Below, piece after piece: positions 41,965 through 50,930 of a stretch of DNA of 64,000 bases. The stretch lies in contig CAYZIL010000005.1 of the NCBI GenBank assembly GCA_964478515.1, forward strand, positions 1 to 64,000. The letters run 5' to 3'. The notes under the pieces were generated by a model that saw only the letters and a list, made by a program, of their open reading frames with translations, was not told the DNA's origin and did no database searches. This stretch comes from HGM13233 sp964478515 (GTDB taxonomy: Bacteria > Bacillota > Clostridia > Oscillospirales > Ruminococcaceae). The position numbers and the translations under genes are program-made. Numbering within the stretch: the first letter of the stretch is position 1; every line of letters begins with the position of its first letter.

Positions 41965-42216
41965 GTGGAAATCACTGTAAATTCCGCGGTCTGCTCCAAA
42001 GCAGGCAGAGACAAGGGCCGCTTTTTCGCGGTGCTGGCGCTGGAGGGCGAATATGCTCTAATTGCCGACGGCATGCTCAGAAAGCTGGCCAAACCAAAAC
42101 GCAAAAAGCTCAAGCACCTGGCGGCGACGACAACTGTTTTCGCGGCCGAGGACATCGAGAGCGACAGCAAGCTTTGCGCCGCGATTAAGTCGCGATACGC
42201 AAGACCGAGACCTTGA
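41965..42216 (+). CDS. KOW-domain RNA-binding protein (L14e-like)
   Basis: The 83-residue protein begins at GTG (41965) after AGGAGG. It has a short KOW-like segment (SKAGRDKGRFFAVL) followed by KLAKPKRKKLKHL. Small KOW proteins in this position between map and infA are common in Firmicutes and resemble archaeal/eukaryotic L14e. RNA binding is likely. Its ribosomal role is not established. Confidence 0.82.
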   Translation: MEITVNSAVCSKAGRDKGRFFAVLALEGEYALIADGMLRKLAKPKRKKLKHLAATTTVFAAEDIESDSKLCAAIKSRYARPRP

Positions 42217-42232
42217 CAGAGGAGGGAACGCT

Positions 42233-42451
42233 GTGTCGAAAGAAGATATGCTCGAGGTCGAGGGGATCGTCCGTGAGGTAATGCCCAACGCGATGTTTCT
42301 CGTCGAACTCCAGAACAAACACACAATCACCGCCCACATTTCCGGCAAGCTGCGGATGAACTACATTCGCATTCTCGTCGGGGACAAGGTCACGGTGGAG
42401 ATGTCGCCGTACGACCTGACAAAGGGCCGTATAACATGGCGCACAAAATAA
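42233..42451 (+). CDS. infA: Translation initiation factor IF-1
   Basis: The 72-residue OB-fold protein shows SKEDMLEVEGIVREVMPN, SGKLRMNYIRIL and DLTKGRITWR. The GTG at 42233 is the start (GGAGG upstream). The longer open frame from 42062 lies over the KOW gene. Confidence 0.97.
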   Translation: MSKEDMLEVEGIVREVMPNAMFLVELQNKHTITAHISGKLRMNYIRILVGDKVTVEMSPYDLTKGRITWRTK

Positions 42452-42476
42452 GCGCTAAAACGATGGAGGTATCATC

Positions 42477-42590
42477 ATGAAGGTTCGTCCTTCCGTAAAG
42501 CCCATGTGCGAAAAGTGCAAGATCATCAAACGTAACGGCCGGGTGATGGTCATCTGCAAAAATCCGAAACACAAACAGCGCCAGGGTTAA
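42477..42590 (+). CDS. rpmJ: 50S ribosomal protein L36
   Basis: A 37-residue protein, MKVRPSVKPMCEKCKII continuing to KHKQRQG. The zinc ligands are Cys11, Cys14, Cys27 and His32. The start follows ATGGAGG at 6 bases. The sequence is complete and in the canonical place between infA and rpsM. Confidence 0.97.
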   Translation: MKVRPSVKPMCEKCKIIKRNGRVMVICKNPKHKQRQG

Positions 42591-42612
42591 GGCGCTCAAC
42601 TGGAGGTAAAAT

Positions 42613-42981
42613 ATGGCGCGTATTGCCGGTGTCGATCTGCCCAGAGACAAGCGGGTCGAAGCGGGACTTACCTATATCTTCGGTATAGGTGCGAGCACCG
42701 CAAAGAAAATTTTAGCGGAGACTGGCGTTGACCCCAACATCCGGGTCAAAGATCTCGGCGACGACGACGTCGCCAAACTGCGCGAGTACATCGATAAGAA
42801 TCTCTCGGTCGAGGGCGACTTGCGCCGCAACGTGGCGCTGGACATCAAACGGCTTGTGGAGATACAGTGCTATCGCGGTATCCGCCATCGCAAAGGACTG
42901 CCCGTGCGCGGCCAGCGTTCCAAGACGAATGCCCGCACCCGCAAGGGTCCGAAGAGAACCATAGCCAACAAGAAGAAATAA
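42613..42981 (+). CDS. rpsM: 30S ribosomal protein S13
   Basis: The 122-residue protein contains RIAGVDLPRDKRVE, YIFGIG and the C-terminal RGQRSKTNARTRKGP tail that touches the P site. The start follows TGGAGG. Confidence 0.97.
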   Translation: MARIAGVDLPRDKRVEAGLTYIFGIGASTAKKILAETGVDPNIRVKDLGDDDVAKLREYIDKNLSVEGDLRRNVALDIKRLVEIQCYRGIRHRKGLPVRGQRSKTNARTRKGPKRTIANKKK

Positions 42982-42996
42982 GGAAAGGAAATAGAA

Positions 42997-43407
42997 ATGG
43001 CGGCTAAAACGACCAAAAAGACTGCCGGCACCGCTACTCGCAAACGCCGTGAGCGCAAGAATATTGAGCGCGGCGCTGCCCACATTCAGTCTTCGTTCAA
43101 CAATACAATAGTCACTATCACCGACGTAAACGGTAATGCCTTGTCATGGGCGAGCGCCGGCGGACTCGGTTTCCGCGGCTCGCGCAAGTCGACGCCTTTC
43201 GCAGCACAGCAAGCGGCAGAAGTCGCAGCTAAAGCGGCGATGGAGCACGGCCTTAAAACCGTGGAAGTCTATGTTAAGGGACCCGGCTCCGGGCGCGAGG
43301 CAGCTATCCGCGCTTTGCAGGCGGCCGGTCTGGAGGTTAATATGATCAAGGACGTAACCCCCATTCCCCACAACGGCTGCCGTCCGCCCAAAAGACGGCG
43401 CGTATAA
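42997..43407 (+). CDS. rpsK: 30S ribosomal protein S11
   Basis: The 136-residue protein has SSFNNTIVTITD, GRKS-type SRKSTPFAAQ and the end IPHNGCRPPKRRRV. It lies in the 30S platform. Confidence 0.97.
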   Translation: MAAKTTKKTAGTATRKRRERKNIERGAAHIQSSFNNTIVTITDVNGNALSWASAGGLGFRGSRKSTPFAAQQAAEVAAKAAMEHGLKTVEVYVKGPGSGREAAIRALQAAGLEVNMIKDVTPIPHNGCRPPKRRRV

Positions 43408-43426
43408 TTAAGGAGGAAGCTACAAT

Positions 43427-44050
43427 ATGGCAAGATATACCGGTGCAGTATGCAGATTTTGCCGCAGAGAGGGCCAGAAGCTCTTTTTGAAAGGCGATCG
43501 CTGCTACTCGGAGAAGTGCTCGTTTAACCACCGCAGCTACGCGCCCGGCCAGCACGGACAGGCGCGTGCCAGAAAGCCGTCGGAATACGGAATGCAGTTG
43601 CGTGAAAAGCAGAAGGCCCGCCGCTATTACGGCGTGCTGGAAAGCCAGTTCCGCAAGTATTTCGAAATGGCAGACCGCAAACAGGGCGTTACGGGCGAAA
43701 ACCTGCTTAGGATCCTTGAAAGCAGGATGGATAATTTCGTCTATCGCGCGGGATTTGCAAATTCCCGCAGCGAGGCCCGTCAGCTGGTCACCCATCGCCA
43801 CTATCTCGTAAATGGCAAGATAGTCAACGTTCCGTCCTATCTGCTTAAAGAGGGCGATGTAGTTTCTGTCAGAAAGACAGACAACGAAAAGCTTAAACAG
43901 GCGGTCGAGGCCAATTCCGCGCGCCCGAAACCGGCGTGGATGAGCGTCGACGGCGAAAAAATGTCCGCCAAGATCGACAGACTGCCGGAGCGTTCCGAGA
44001 TTGATTTCGACGTCGCGGAGCACTTCATCGTCGAGCTTTATTCCAAATAA
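43427..44050 (+). CDS. rpsD: 30S ribosomal protein S4, zinc type
   Basis: The 207-residue protein has an N-terminal four-cysteine cluster (CRFCRREG...CYSEKCSF) of the C+ form. An S4 domain follows (LESRMDNFVYRAGFA, RQLVTHRHYLVNG). It nucleates 30S assembly. Confidence 0.97.
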   Translation: MARYTGAVCRFCRREGQKLFLKGDRCYSEKCSFNHRSYAPGQHGQARARKPSEYGMQLREKQKARRYYGVLESQFRKYFEMADRKQGVTGENLLRILESRMDNFVYRAGFANSRSEARQLVTHRHYLVNGKIVNVPSYLLKEGDVVSVRKTDNEKLKQAVEANSARPKPAWMSVDGEKMSAKIDRLPERSEIDFDVAEHFIVELYSK

Positions 44051-44128
44051 CCCCCTCGGCACTCATTACCGAATTATTGAGAATGCGACCAAGAGCGGGG
44101 CTTCCCGCTAGATAAGGAGGGTTACTTA

Positions 44129-45082
44129 GTGTTTGAAATAGAAAAGCCCAAAATCGAGACAGTTGAAGTTTCCGTCGACGGCGAGTACGGCAAGTTTACC
44201 GTTGAGCCGCTGGAGCGCGGATTCGGCACTACTCTGGGCAACAGCCTGCGCCGCGTTCTGCTCTCCTCGCTGCCTGGCGTCGCCGTTATCGCAATAAAAA
44301 TTGACGGCGTGCAGCATGAGTTCTCTACCATTGAGGGTATTAAAGAGGACGTTACCGAAATGGTGCTCAACATTAAGGGCATCGTTGCCAAGCTGCACAG
44401 CGACGGACCCAAAACCTACTTTATAGAGGCCGAGGGCGAGTGCGAGGTCACAGCCGGCAGCATTAAAGCCGACGCTGAGCTGGAAATACTCAACCCGGAA
44501 CTGCACATTGCCACACTGGGCGAGGGTGCAAAACTCAACATGGAGCTGATTTTTGACCGCGGACGCGGCTATGTCAGCGCCGACCGTAACAAGCAAAACC
44601 CACTGCTGTCCGGTATTGGGATTATCCCTATCGACAGTATCTACACCCCGGTGCTCAAGACGAACTACACGGTTGAGAGTACCCGCGTGGGGCAGAGCAT
44701 AGATTACGACAAACTGACGATGGAAGTCAAAACCGATAAATCCATCAGCGCGCAGGAGGCCGTTTCGTTCGGCGCGAAGGTCCTGTGCGAGCACCTTAAC
44801 CTGTTTATGAATCTCAGCGACGACATTATGGATACCGAGATTCTCGTTGAGAAAGACGAAAACACCAAGGAAAAGGTGCTGGAGATGACCATAGAGGAGC
44901 TGGATCTTTCAGTGCGCAGCTTCAACTGCCTGAAACGTGCCGGCATCAATACGGTCGAGGATATAACTAACAAGTCTGAGGACGAGATGATGAAGGTCCG
45001 CAATCTCGGACGCAAGTCGCTCGAGGAAGTAATCCAAAAGATCGACTCGCTGGGACTGTCCCTTCGCTCTGACGACGATTAA
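44129..45082 (+). CDS. rpoA: RNA polymerase alpha subunit
   Basis: The 317-residue protein has an N-terminal dimerisation domain (LERGFGTTLGNSLRRVLL) and a C-terminal DNA-binding domain (RSFNCLKRAGINTVEDI, RNLGRKSLEEV). It starts at GTG (44129) after AAGGAGG. A small AGCGGG-GCTT-CCCGCT hairpin (44094-44109) lies in the gap after rpsD. Confidence 0.97.
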   Translation: MFEIEKPKIETVEVSVDGEYGKFTVEPLERGFGTTLGNSLRRVLLSSLPGVAVIAIKIDGVQHEFSTIEGIKEDVTEMVLNIKGIVAKLHSDGPKTYFIEAEGECEVTAGSIKADAELEILNPELHIATLGEGAKLNMELIFDRGRGYVSADRNKQNPLLSGIGIIPIDSIYTPVLKTNYTVESTRVGQSIDYDKLTMEVKTDKSISAQEAVSFGAKVLCEHLNLFMNLSDDIMDTEILVEKDENTKEKVLEMTIEELDLSVRSFNCLKRAGINTVEDITNKSEDEMMKVRNLGRKSLEEVIQKIDSLGLSLRSDDD

Positions 45083-45099
45083 CAAGGAGAGAAAAAGCT

Positions 45100-45441
45100 A
45101 TGCCGGGAACAAGAAAACTGGGCAGAGCCTCCGACCATCGCAAGGCGATGCTTCGCGCCATGGTCACCTATCTGCTTGAAAACGGCCGTATCGAAACGAC
45201 GGTGAGCAGAGCCAAAGAGGTGCGCTCGATGACAGAAAAGATGATAACGCTGGGCAAGGCCGACAACCTTGCGGCCAAGCGTCAGGTATATGCCTACGTC
45301 ACCAAAGAGACCGTTGCCAAAAAGGTCTTTGACGAAGTTGCGCTTACCTACGCCGACCGCGCCGGCGGCTATACCCGCATCATCAAGACCGGCCCCCGCC
45401 GCGGCGACGCGGCCGAGATGGCAATCATCGAGCTGGTCTGA
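45100..45441 (+). CDS. rplQ: 50S ribosomal protein L17
   Basis: The 113-residue protein shows RKLGRASDHRKAMLRAMVT and RAGGYTRIIK. It is the last gene of the alpha operon and is followed by a strong terminator. Confidence 0.97.
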   Translation: MPGTRKLGRASDHRKAMLRAMVTYLLENGRIETTVSRAKEVRSMTEKMITLGKADNLAAKRQVYAYVTKETVAKKVFDEVALTYADRAGGYTRIIKTGPRRGDAAEMAIIELV

Positions 45442-45456
45442 ACAGCAAAAAATTAT

Positions 45457-45498
45457 AAAAAGAGCAGTGTGCAGGAAACTTGCGCACTGCTCTTTTTT
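45457..45498 (+). terminator. Terminator of the ribosomal super-operon
   Basis: The stem AAAAGAGCAGTGTGCA / TGCGCACTGCTCTTTT is followed by further T. Confidence 0.9.
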
Positions 45499-45605
45499 GC
45501 ATTGGTTATGTTTTGAGCGTTAAGGGTATTTTCACACAGCCGCGCGTGCCAAAAGCCGGCAAAAACGCGCCGAGGGCAGTGCAGGCGAAGTAAACCTGCA
45601 AAATA

Positions 45606-45637
45606 GAAAAGCTGCGGCGTCGTCAGACGTCGCAGCT
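45606..45637 (-). terminator. Terminator of the minus-strand zinc-ribbon gene
   Basis: The stem AGCTGCGGCGTC / GACGTCGCAGCT has a four-base loop. Read on the minus strand it is followed by TTTTC. It faces the rplQ terminator across about 110 bases that contain nothing I recognise. Confidence 0.78.
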
Positions 45638-45691
45638 GATTATTGGGAATATATTGCGCGACAACCGTACTTATTGTTTTCGGCTTTGCAC

Positions 45692-46999
45692 TCAGCGGCC
45701 GAAGTAGGACTCCACGTCGTCGGCGGTGTTGCCGACATAGTAAAATACCCGTTCGGTGCTGTTCTCGTCGGTGACGGTTATGCGGTTGGAAGCGCGCTCG
45801 GCAAGGTCAATGCTTAGCGTCATTGTCCGGTAAATTGAGGAGACAAGGTTGCCGCGCGAGTCGTAGCACGACTCGTCGTAATACTCGTAATTAACACTGA
45901 GCAAAAACGTGGTGGTGCCTGTCTCTACTATTTTTGTAATTTGCGAGGCGGCGGAGCCGGCCTCGGTAAAATAGACGTCGTAGGTGACGTAGTGGGTGCT
46001 GCCGACAGTGGAAAAGTGTAAATACAGATAGGGCGACGAGTTGCTTTGGCAGAACCAGTAACCGTTGTTGACGACGCTGTAAAACTGGTCGACGGTGAGC
46101 TGCTGCGTTGATTGAGTCGGCGTCTGCTCGCTGCCGCTGAGCGCGGTGACGACGCTGACTTCTACAGTGCCCTCGTAAACTATGCCGTCGGAGTCGCGCA
46201 CGGTGTAGCTGACGCCGTACGTGCCGAGGACGCCGATTTTCAAGTCGGCGTAGTCGGTCAGCGAACAGGTAGTGTATTTTGTGCCGCGGCGGTTGTAGGC
46301 GGCAATTATTGCCGCTTCAATGTCGGTGCGGTAAGTAGTGGAATTCAGCAGGACCTCGACGCCCGACAGCGACCCGGCCTGTGGCGTCTGGTCTTCGGTC
46401 GGCTCAGGTTCAGGTGCGTCGCTTTTGTCGGAAAAGCCGCCGCATATGGCAATAATGCCGACGACAATTACCGCGAGCGCCACAGTGCACCCGGTGATGA
46501 GCACAGCCAGCTTTTTGCGGCTGAGCGGCTGCCGTTTCGGCTTAGGCGGCGCGGGGGATATTTTGGGGACCGGCTGCGGTTTGGGCGTCGGCTTGGGCTG
46601 CGGTTTTGGTGTGGAAGCGGCGGCCGGCGCGACAGGGTGCACGGCTCTGCTGCCGTCAGCAAAGCGCTTGCTGCTTGCGGCAGTTATGCCGGCGGCGTCG
46701 GCGTCGGGAACTTCGTAATACTCGCCGGTATCGCTGCTGACGGTGCGGGAATCGTCCGTAAAGGGCAGGTCCACATAGGGCTTGGTGTCGCGCAGGCTGA
46801 CGGGAGAATCCTCGTCTTCGGCGCGTATAATGCGGCGCTCGCTGTTTGTGTTGTTATCTGCCGCGGCAGCGCTGTCTTTTGCGGCGGCGTCAACGCCGCT
46901 TTCGGCTTGAGCCTCGTCGCGCCGCAGTACGGCGCCGCAGCTAAAACAATAGCGGTCGTCGTCCGCGTTGGCTTTGCCGCATTTTGTACAATAGATCAA
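45692..46999 (-). CDS. Zinc-ribbon membrane protein with extracellular domain
   Basis: The 435-residue protein begins with a zinc ribbon CTKCG...CFSCG, then a long acidic and then Pro/Lys-rich linker (about 25-165). One TM helix follows (about 168-193), then an external region of about 240 residues with no recognised catalytic site. I chose the TTG at 46999 because GGAGG lies 9 bases upstream. A GTG at 47008 abuts that site. Such zinc-ribbon/TM architectures recur in this window (59538 and 60469 genes), suggesting a family of envelope proteins with a cytoplasmic zinc ribbon. Function unknown. Confidence 0.78.
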   Translation of the reverse strand: MIYCTKCGKANADDDRYCFSCGAVLRRDEAQAESGVDAAAKDSAAAADNNTNSERRIIRAEDEDSPVSLRDTKPYVDLPFTDDSRTVSSDTGEYYEVPDADAAGITAASSKRFADGSRAVHPVAPAAASTPKPQPKPTPKPQPVPKISPAPPKPKRQPLSRKKLAVLITGCTVALAVIVVGIIAICGGFSDKSDAPEPEPTEDQTPQAGSLSGVEVLLNSTTYRTDIEAAIIAAYNRRGTKYTTCSLTDYADLKIGVLGTYGVSYTVRDSDGIVYEGTVEVSVVTALSGSEQTPTQSTQQLTVDQFYSVVNNGYWFCQSNSSPYLYLHFSTVGSTHYVTYDVYFTEAGSAASQITKIVETGTTTFLLSVNYEYYDESCYDSRGNLVSSIYRTMTLSIDLAERASNRITVTDENSTERVFYYVGNTADDVESYFGR

Positions 47000-47138
47000 A
47001 ATGAGCACCTCCGCTGTCGCAGAAATAGATGTCGGCGCGTTGCGCGCCTATAATATTAATATACAATATGGCCGCAGCGGTGTCAAACTGTGTCAAAAGG
47101 CAAAATAAGGCGCGGCGACGCAAAACGCGGTGACAAAA

Positions 47139-47166
47139 CCGCCCCCGCCGAAAAAGGCGGGGGCGG
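47139..47166 (-). terminator. Terminator of the UMF1-type transporter gene
   Basis: On the minus strand a perfect 11-bp stem CCGCCCCCGCC / GGCGGGGGCGG is followed by TTTTG. Confidence 0.85.
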
Positions 47167-47188
47167 AAAATATTGAGCGGTAAACTAA

Positions 47189-48727
47189 TTATTCGGCCAC
47201 GCTGTGCGAGCGGGTTTCAAGTTCGGAAAAGTGACGGCGGCCGATAATAAGGATAATGCCGCCGATGGCGAACAACAGCATGAGACTGAGAATGCCGAAG
47301 GAGGAGCGGCCGCTGACGGTCTTGATAAGTCCGTAGAGCGCCGGACCGATGACGGCGGCAAACTTGCCGAAGATGTCGAAAAATCCGTAGTATTCATTGG
47401 ATTTCTCCGGCGGGATGAGTTTGCCGAAGAAGGAGCGCGACAGCGCCTGAATGCCGCCCTGGCAGGTGCCTACGAGTATTGCCATGGCCCAAAACAGGAC
47501 GCTGCTGCGGGTAAGCGCGCTGCTGTAGGCGGCGCGGAAAGCGTCGGTTGTGACTACCGGCGTTACCGCCGCCTCAATTTTGTCCACAGCGGCGGCGACA
47601 TTTTCGCGAATAGCGGCGTCGGCATCGTTGACGTACTCGTCGGCGGTCTCGCCGAACTCAGTAGCGAAATCGTCGCCGGCCAGAGCGTTTTGGCCCGCGT
47701 CGCGCAATCCGTTGAGCGCGGCGGCGGTGTCGGCGTCCAGGGTATCATAGACGGAGTCGAAAGCGTCATAATAAGACTGCTGCTCGCCCTCCAGACTGAA
47801 GCCCATATAAAAACCGACGACGCAGATAACAAAGTAGACGATAATTGCAAAAGCAATCATCTTAATTGAACCGAACTTTTTGGAAAAGCGGCTGAAAAGA
47901 ATGGCGCAGGGCGCGGCGACCAGTTGGGTGACCAGCAGCGCCAAAATCATGCCGACAGTGCCCAGTCCCAGCGCCGCGCCATAGGCGGTGGACATGTGAA
48001 TGACGGTGTTGACGCCGTCAATGTAGAAAAAGTAAGAGAGGATAAAAAGCAGAATAGCCTTATCGGCGACTATTTCCTTAAATGTGCGCGCCACATTGCG
48101 CAAGGTGTGCGCGACCATGTTTTTCGGCACGGGACCCAGTGAGTGCGTCTGCTTGACGTTTTTGAGCATGGGAATACTGAAAAGCAGCCACCACACAGAG
48201 GTGAGTATCACCGACAGCTTTACGGCCAAAACGCCGTCGTCCATGAGCATTATCATGGCGATAGATACCAAAAACGGAATGGTGCTGCCGCCGATATAGC
48301 CCATCGCGTAGCCCTTGGCGGAAACGGCGTCCATGCGCTCGGCAGTAGTGACGTCGGTCAAGAAGCTGTCGTAGAAAAGGCAGCTGCCGGCAAAACCGAT
48401 GTAGCTGATGATGTAGCCTATCCACATCAACTGCCAGCTGTCGCCGAAAGCCATCAGCAGTGAAAAAACGACGCCGACGAGCATGAATACCGTGAAATAA
48501 CGCTTTTTGCGGCCCTCGTAGTCGGCGACGGCGCCGAGTATGGGCGCGAGCAGCGCCACCGTAAAGGTGGCGATAGAAGTGCCCCAGCTCCACCAGACGT
48601 CGCCGTCGGCGACAATGCCGGCAAAGAAGGTGGGGAATACCGCGGCCATGATAATAGTGGCATAAACTGAGTTTGCCCAGTCGTACATTATCCAGCTGCG
48701 TTCCGCCAATGTCTCTTTCTTGAACAT
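47189..48727 (-). CDS. UMF1/Atg22-like major facilitator transporter with a helical insertion
   Basis: The 512-residue protein has about twelve membrane helices. Its N-terminus ERSWIMYDWANSVYAT is typical of the UMF1 family (related to vacuolar Atg22 effluxers), members of which probably export amino acids or similar solutes. Between two helices (about residues 311-408) sits a roughly 95-residue acidic, Ala-rich, probably helical segment on the outside, which is longer than the usual loop. The start ATG (48727) follows GGGAGCG. It is monocistronic. The substrate is unknown. Confidence 0.85.
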   Translation of the reverse strand: MFKKETLAERSWIMYDWANSVYATIIMAAVFPTFFAGIVADGDVWWSWGTSIATFTVALLAPILGAVADYEGRKKRYFTVFMLVGVVFSLLMAFGDSWQLMWIGYIISYIGFAGSCLFYDSFLTDVTTAERMDAVSAKGYAMGYIGGSTIPFLVSIAMIMLMDDGVLAVKLSVILTSVWWLLFSIPMLKNVKQTHSLGPVPKNMVAHTLRNVARTFKEIVADKAILLFILSYFFYIDGVNTVIHMSTAYGAALGLGTVGMILALLVTQLVAAPCAILFSRFSKKFGSIKMIAFAIIVYFVICVVGFYMGFSLEGEQQSYYDAFDSVYDTLDADTAAALNGLRDAGQNALAGDDFATEFGETADEYVNDADAAIRENVAAAVDKIEAAVTPVVTTDAFRAAYSSALTRSSVLFWAMAILVGTCQGGIQALSRSFFGKLIPPEKSNEYYGFFDIFGKFAAVIGPALYGLIKTVSGRSSFGILSLMLLFAIGGIILIIGRRHFSELETRSHSVAE

Positions 48728-48831
48728 TTGCGCTCCCTTTCTGCGCGTGCGCGCAGAATATATTATTTAATTAGATTTTCGCAAATTGACGGCGGTTTGT
48801 CAACAATAAGTATCTGTACGGCGATGTGTGG

Positions 48832-48860
48832 TTGTTGACGCGGCAAAAATATGCTAAAAT
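48832..48860 (+). promoter_or_regulatory. Promoter of the lipoprotein / two-component operon
   Basis: TTGTTG (48832-48837), a 17-base spacer and TAAAAT (48855-48860). Confidence 0.6.
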
Positions 48861-48889
48861 GATTTAATAAAAACGAAAGGAAGCAGCCG

Positions 48890-50194
48890 ATGGCAAAACG
48901 TGTCGCCGCAGTTATATTGGCTTTTATTACGGCGCTGTCGCTGTGCGGCTGCGGCCGGTTCGACGCGACTATTGAAGACCTGCTGGTGGCGCCGCAGTTG
49001 AGCGACGACCAGAACGCGGTGCTTACGGCGCTGAGCGAGTCTACCGACGCCCATATAAGTCTGAAATACCCCAGTTCGGGCAGCAACCGCACGCCGATAC
49101 AGTTTGCTGACATCGACGCCGACGGCGACGAGGAAGCGCTGCTTTGTTATTCGCTGCCCAGCGAAGGCGTCTACGCCCGCTTTGCCGTGCTTGACCGTAC
49201 CGACAGCGGCTACAAAATAGTCTGCGATATTGAGGGCCCCGGAACGGACGTTGCCTCTATTACTTTGCTGGACGTCAGCGACGACAGCAACGGCAGCTAT
49301 GTGCTTATTGAATGGGCGTCTATAAGCAAAAGCGATTACGACGCGGTAATATACAAATATTTTGACGGAACACTCAGCGAGGTGCGCGCGCAAAGCTGCT
49401 TGCGGCTGATAGTGGACGACCTTGACAGTGACGGCAGCAGCGAAATATATTACATCTATACCGAGTCGACCGAGGGGCCGTTTATGCTGCGTTGTGTCGG
49501 TTACGACAGCGGTTATTACGTCGTTCGCGGCACCAAGACGCTGAACAAGGACATGCTCGGCTGCGTGAGCATAATCAGCGGCCGCATAGACGAGCGCACC
49601 AGGGCGATTTTTATTGACGAGAACATCGGCGGCGGCAACCAGACCACCGAGGTGTTTGATTTTTCCGACGGCACATTTACGGCAGTGGCCGACGGGGACG
49701 CGGGCATTTCAACGCTGGCGGTGCGGCCGGTCGACAGCGAGATATGCCAGGCTGTCGGCACACAGGCGTTTACGCTGGTGCCGGCGGTTACGCCGCCGGG
49801 CGGCGGCTACCCGGACGGTGACAACTGGGTGTACTGGTATTCGCTTGCCGGCGGCACGGCAGAAGTCGCGAGTGTGATGTATGTGCAAAGCGACTATTAT
49901 TGCGGCCTTGCGGTGCCGCAGTCTATGTACGAGTGCGACTACACTATAAGCGAGGACGACGAACAGCTGCTGACAGTTTCGGTCCCGAGACAAGCGCAGC
50001 TGCCCGGTACCGACGCCGACACCGCCACACTGCTGCAGCTGCGCATAGTGACGGCCGGGCAGAGCGCCGACGCCTACTTGCGCCAGGGCTTTGTCAAAAT
50101 CGGCAGCTGCGACAGGTACAACTTTTATGTCCGCTTCAACTGCACCGACGCGGAGAGGACATATATTCTGGAAAATTTCGAAATTTTTAACTGA
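48890..50194 (+). CDS. Predicted lipoprotein upstream of a two-component system
   Basis: The 434-residue protein has a short signal peptide and a lipobox LCGC (Cys21). The body has repeated Asp-rich segments (ADIDADGDEEALL, DDLDSDGSSEIYYI) that resemble FG-GAP or calcium-binding beta-propeller-like repeats found in surface sensors. The ATG follows GGAAGCAG. It lies 43 bases upstream of the response regulator and is probably in the same operon, so it may supply an envelope signal to the kinase. That is inference from context. Confidence 0.8.
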   Translation: MAKRVAAVILAFITALSLCGCGRFDATIEDLLVAPQLSDDQNAVLTALSESTDAHISLKYPSSGSNRTPIQFADIDADGDEEALLCYSLPSEGVYARFAVLDRTDSGYKIVCDIEGPGTDVASITLLDVSDDSNGSYVLIEWASISKSDYDAVIYKYFDGTLSEVRAQSCLRLIVDDLDSDGSSEIYYIYTESTEGPFMLRCVGYDSGYYVVRGTKTLNKDMLGCVSIISGRIDERTRAIFIDENIGGGNQTTEVFDFSDGTFTAVADGDAGISTLAVRPVDSEICQAVGTQAFTLVPAVTPPGGGYPDGDNWVYWYSLAGGTAEVASVMYVQSDYYCGLAVPQSMYECDYTISEDDEQLLTVSVPRQAQLPGTDADTATLLQLRIVTAGQSADAYLRQGFVKIGSCDRYNFYVRFNCTDAERTYILENFEIFN

Positions 50195-50237
50195 AGACCC
50201 GACGAGCGGCCTTGAATGCGACCGAACGGAGGAAAAG

Positions 50238-50930
50238 ATGAAAAAAGTTTTGGTAGTTGAGGACGAGTACGCAATAAGAGATATGGTAGCGCTGAACCTG
50301 AAAATGTCCGGCTACGACCCGGTGACGGCAGACAGCGCCGAAAAGGCGCTGGAGCTGTATTCCTGCGACCCCGACGGCTTTGACGTGGCGCTGCTGGACA
50401 TAATGCTGCCCGGCATCAGCGGGCTTTCGCTGTGCGAGCACATTCGCAAAAATAACGACCGCATCGGCATAATAATTCTTTCGGCGCGCACGCAGGAAGC
50501 CGACAAGATAAGCGGCCTTACTATCGGCGCCGACGACTATGTTACCAAACCGTTCAGTATTACCGAGCTTATTGCCCGTGTCGACGCCGTTTGCCGCCGC
50601 GCTAACCGCACGTCGGTGACGGTGGAGGGCAAGGAACTGAAAAGCGGCGATTTTGTGCTGGATCTCAACAGCCGCGAACTGACTAAAGCGGGCAAGCCGC
50701 TCGACCTGACACAGGTGGAATTTCAAATTATGGAGCTGTTTTTCGAAAATCCCGGCGTGGCGCTGGACCGCGAAAAGATACTCTCGCGGGTTTGGGGAAA
50801 AAACTATTTCGGCGACGTGAAGATAGTCGACGTAAACATCCGCCGGCTGCGCATGAAGGTCGAGGACCAGCCCAGCGAGCCGCGCAACATAATTACCGTT
50901 TGGGGCTACGGGTACCGCTGGAATGCGTGA
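50238..50930 (+). CDS. OmpR/PhoB-family response regulator
   Basis: The 230-residue regulator has a receiver domain with acidic pocket EDE (8-10), phospho-acceptor Asp54 (LLDIMLPG) and Lys104 in VTKPF. A winged-helix DNA-binding domain with the usual RVWG...VDVNIRRLRMKV end follows (about 135-228). The start is the ATG at 50238 (GGAGG upstream). The longer frame from 50091 reads within the lipoprotein gene. It overlaps the kinase by 8 bases. Target genes are unknown. Confidence 0.93.
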   Translation: MKKVLVVEDEYAIRDMVALNLKMSGYDPVTADSAEKALELYSCDPDGFDVALLDIMLPGISGLSLCEHIRKNNDRIGIIILSARTQEADKISGLTIGADDYVTKPFSITELIARVDAVCRRANRTSVTVEGKELKSGDFVLDLNSRELTKAGKPLDLTQVEFQIMELFFENPGVALDREKILSRVWGKNYFGDVKIVDVNIRRLRMKVEDQPSEPRNIITVWGYGYRWNA

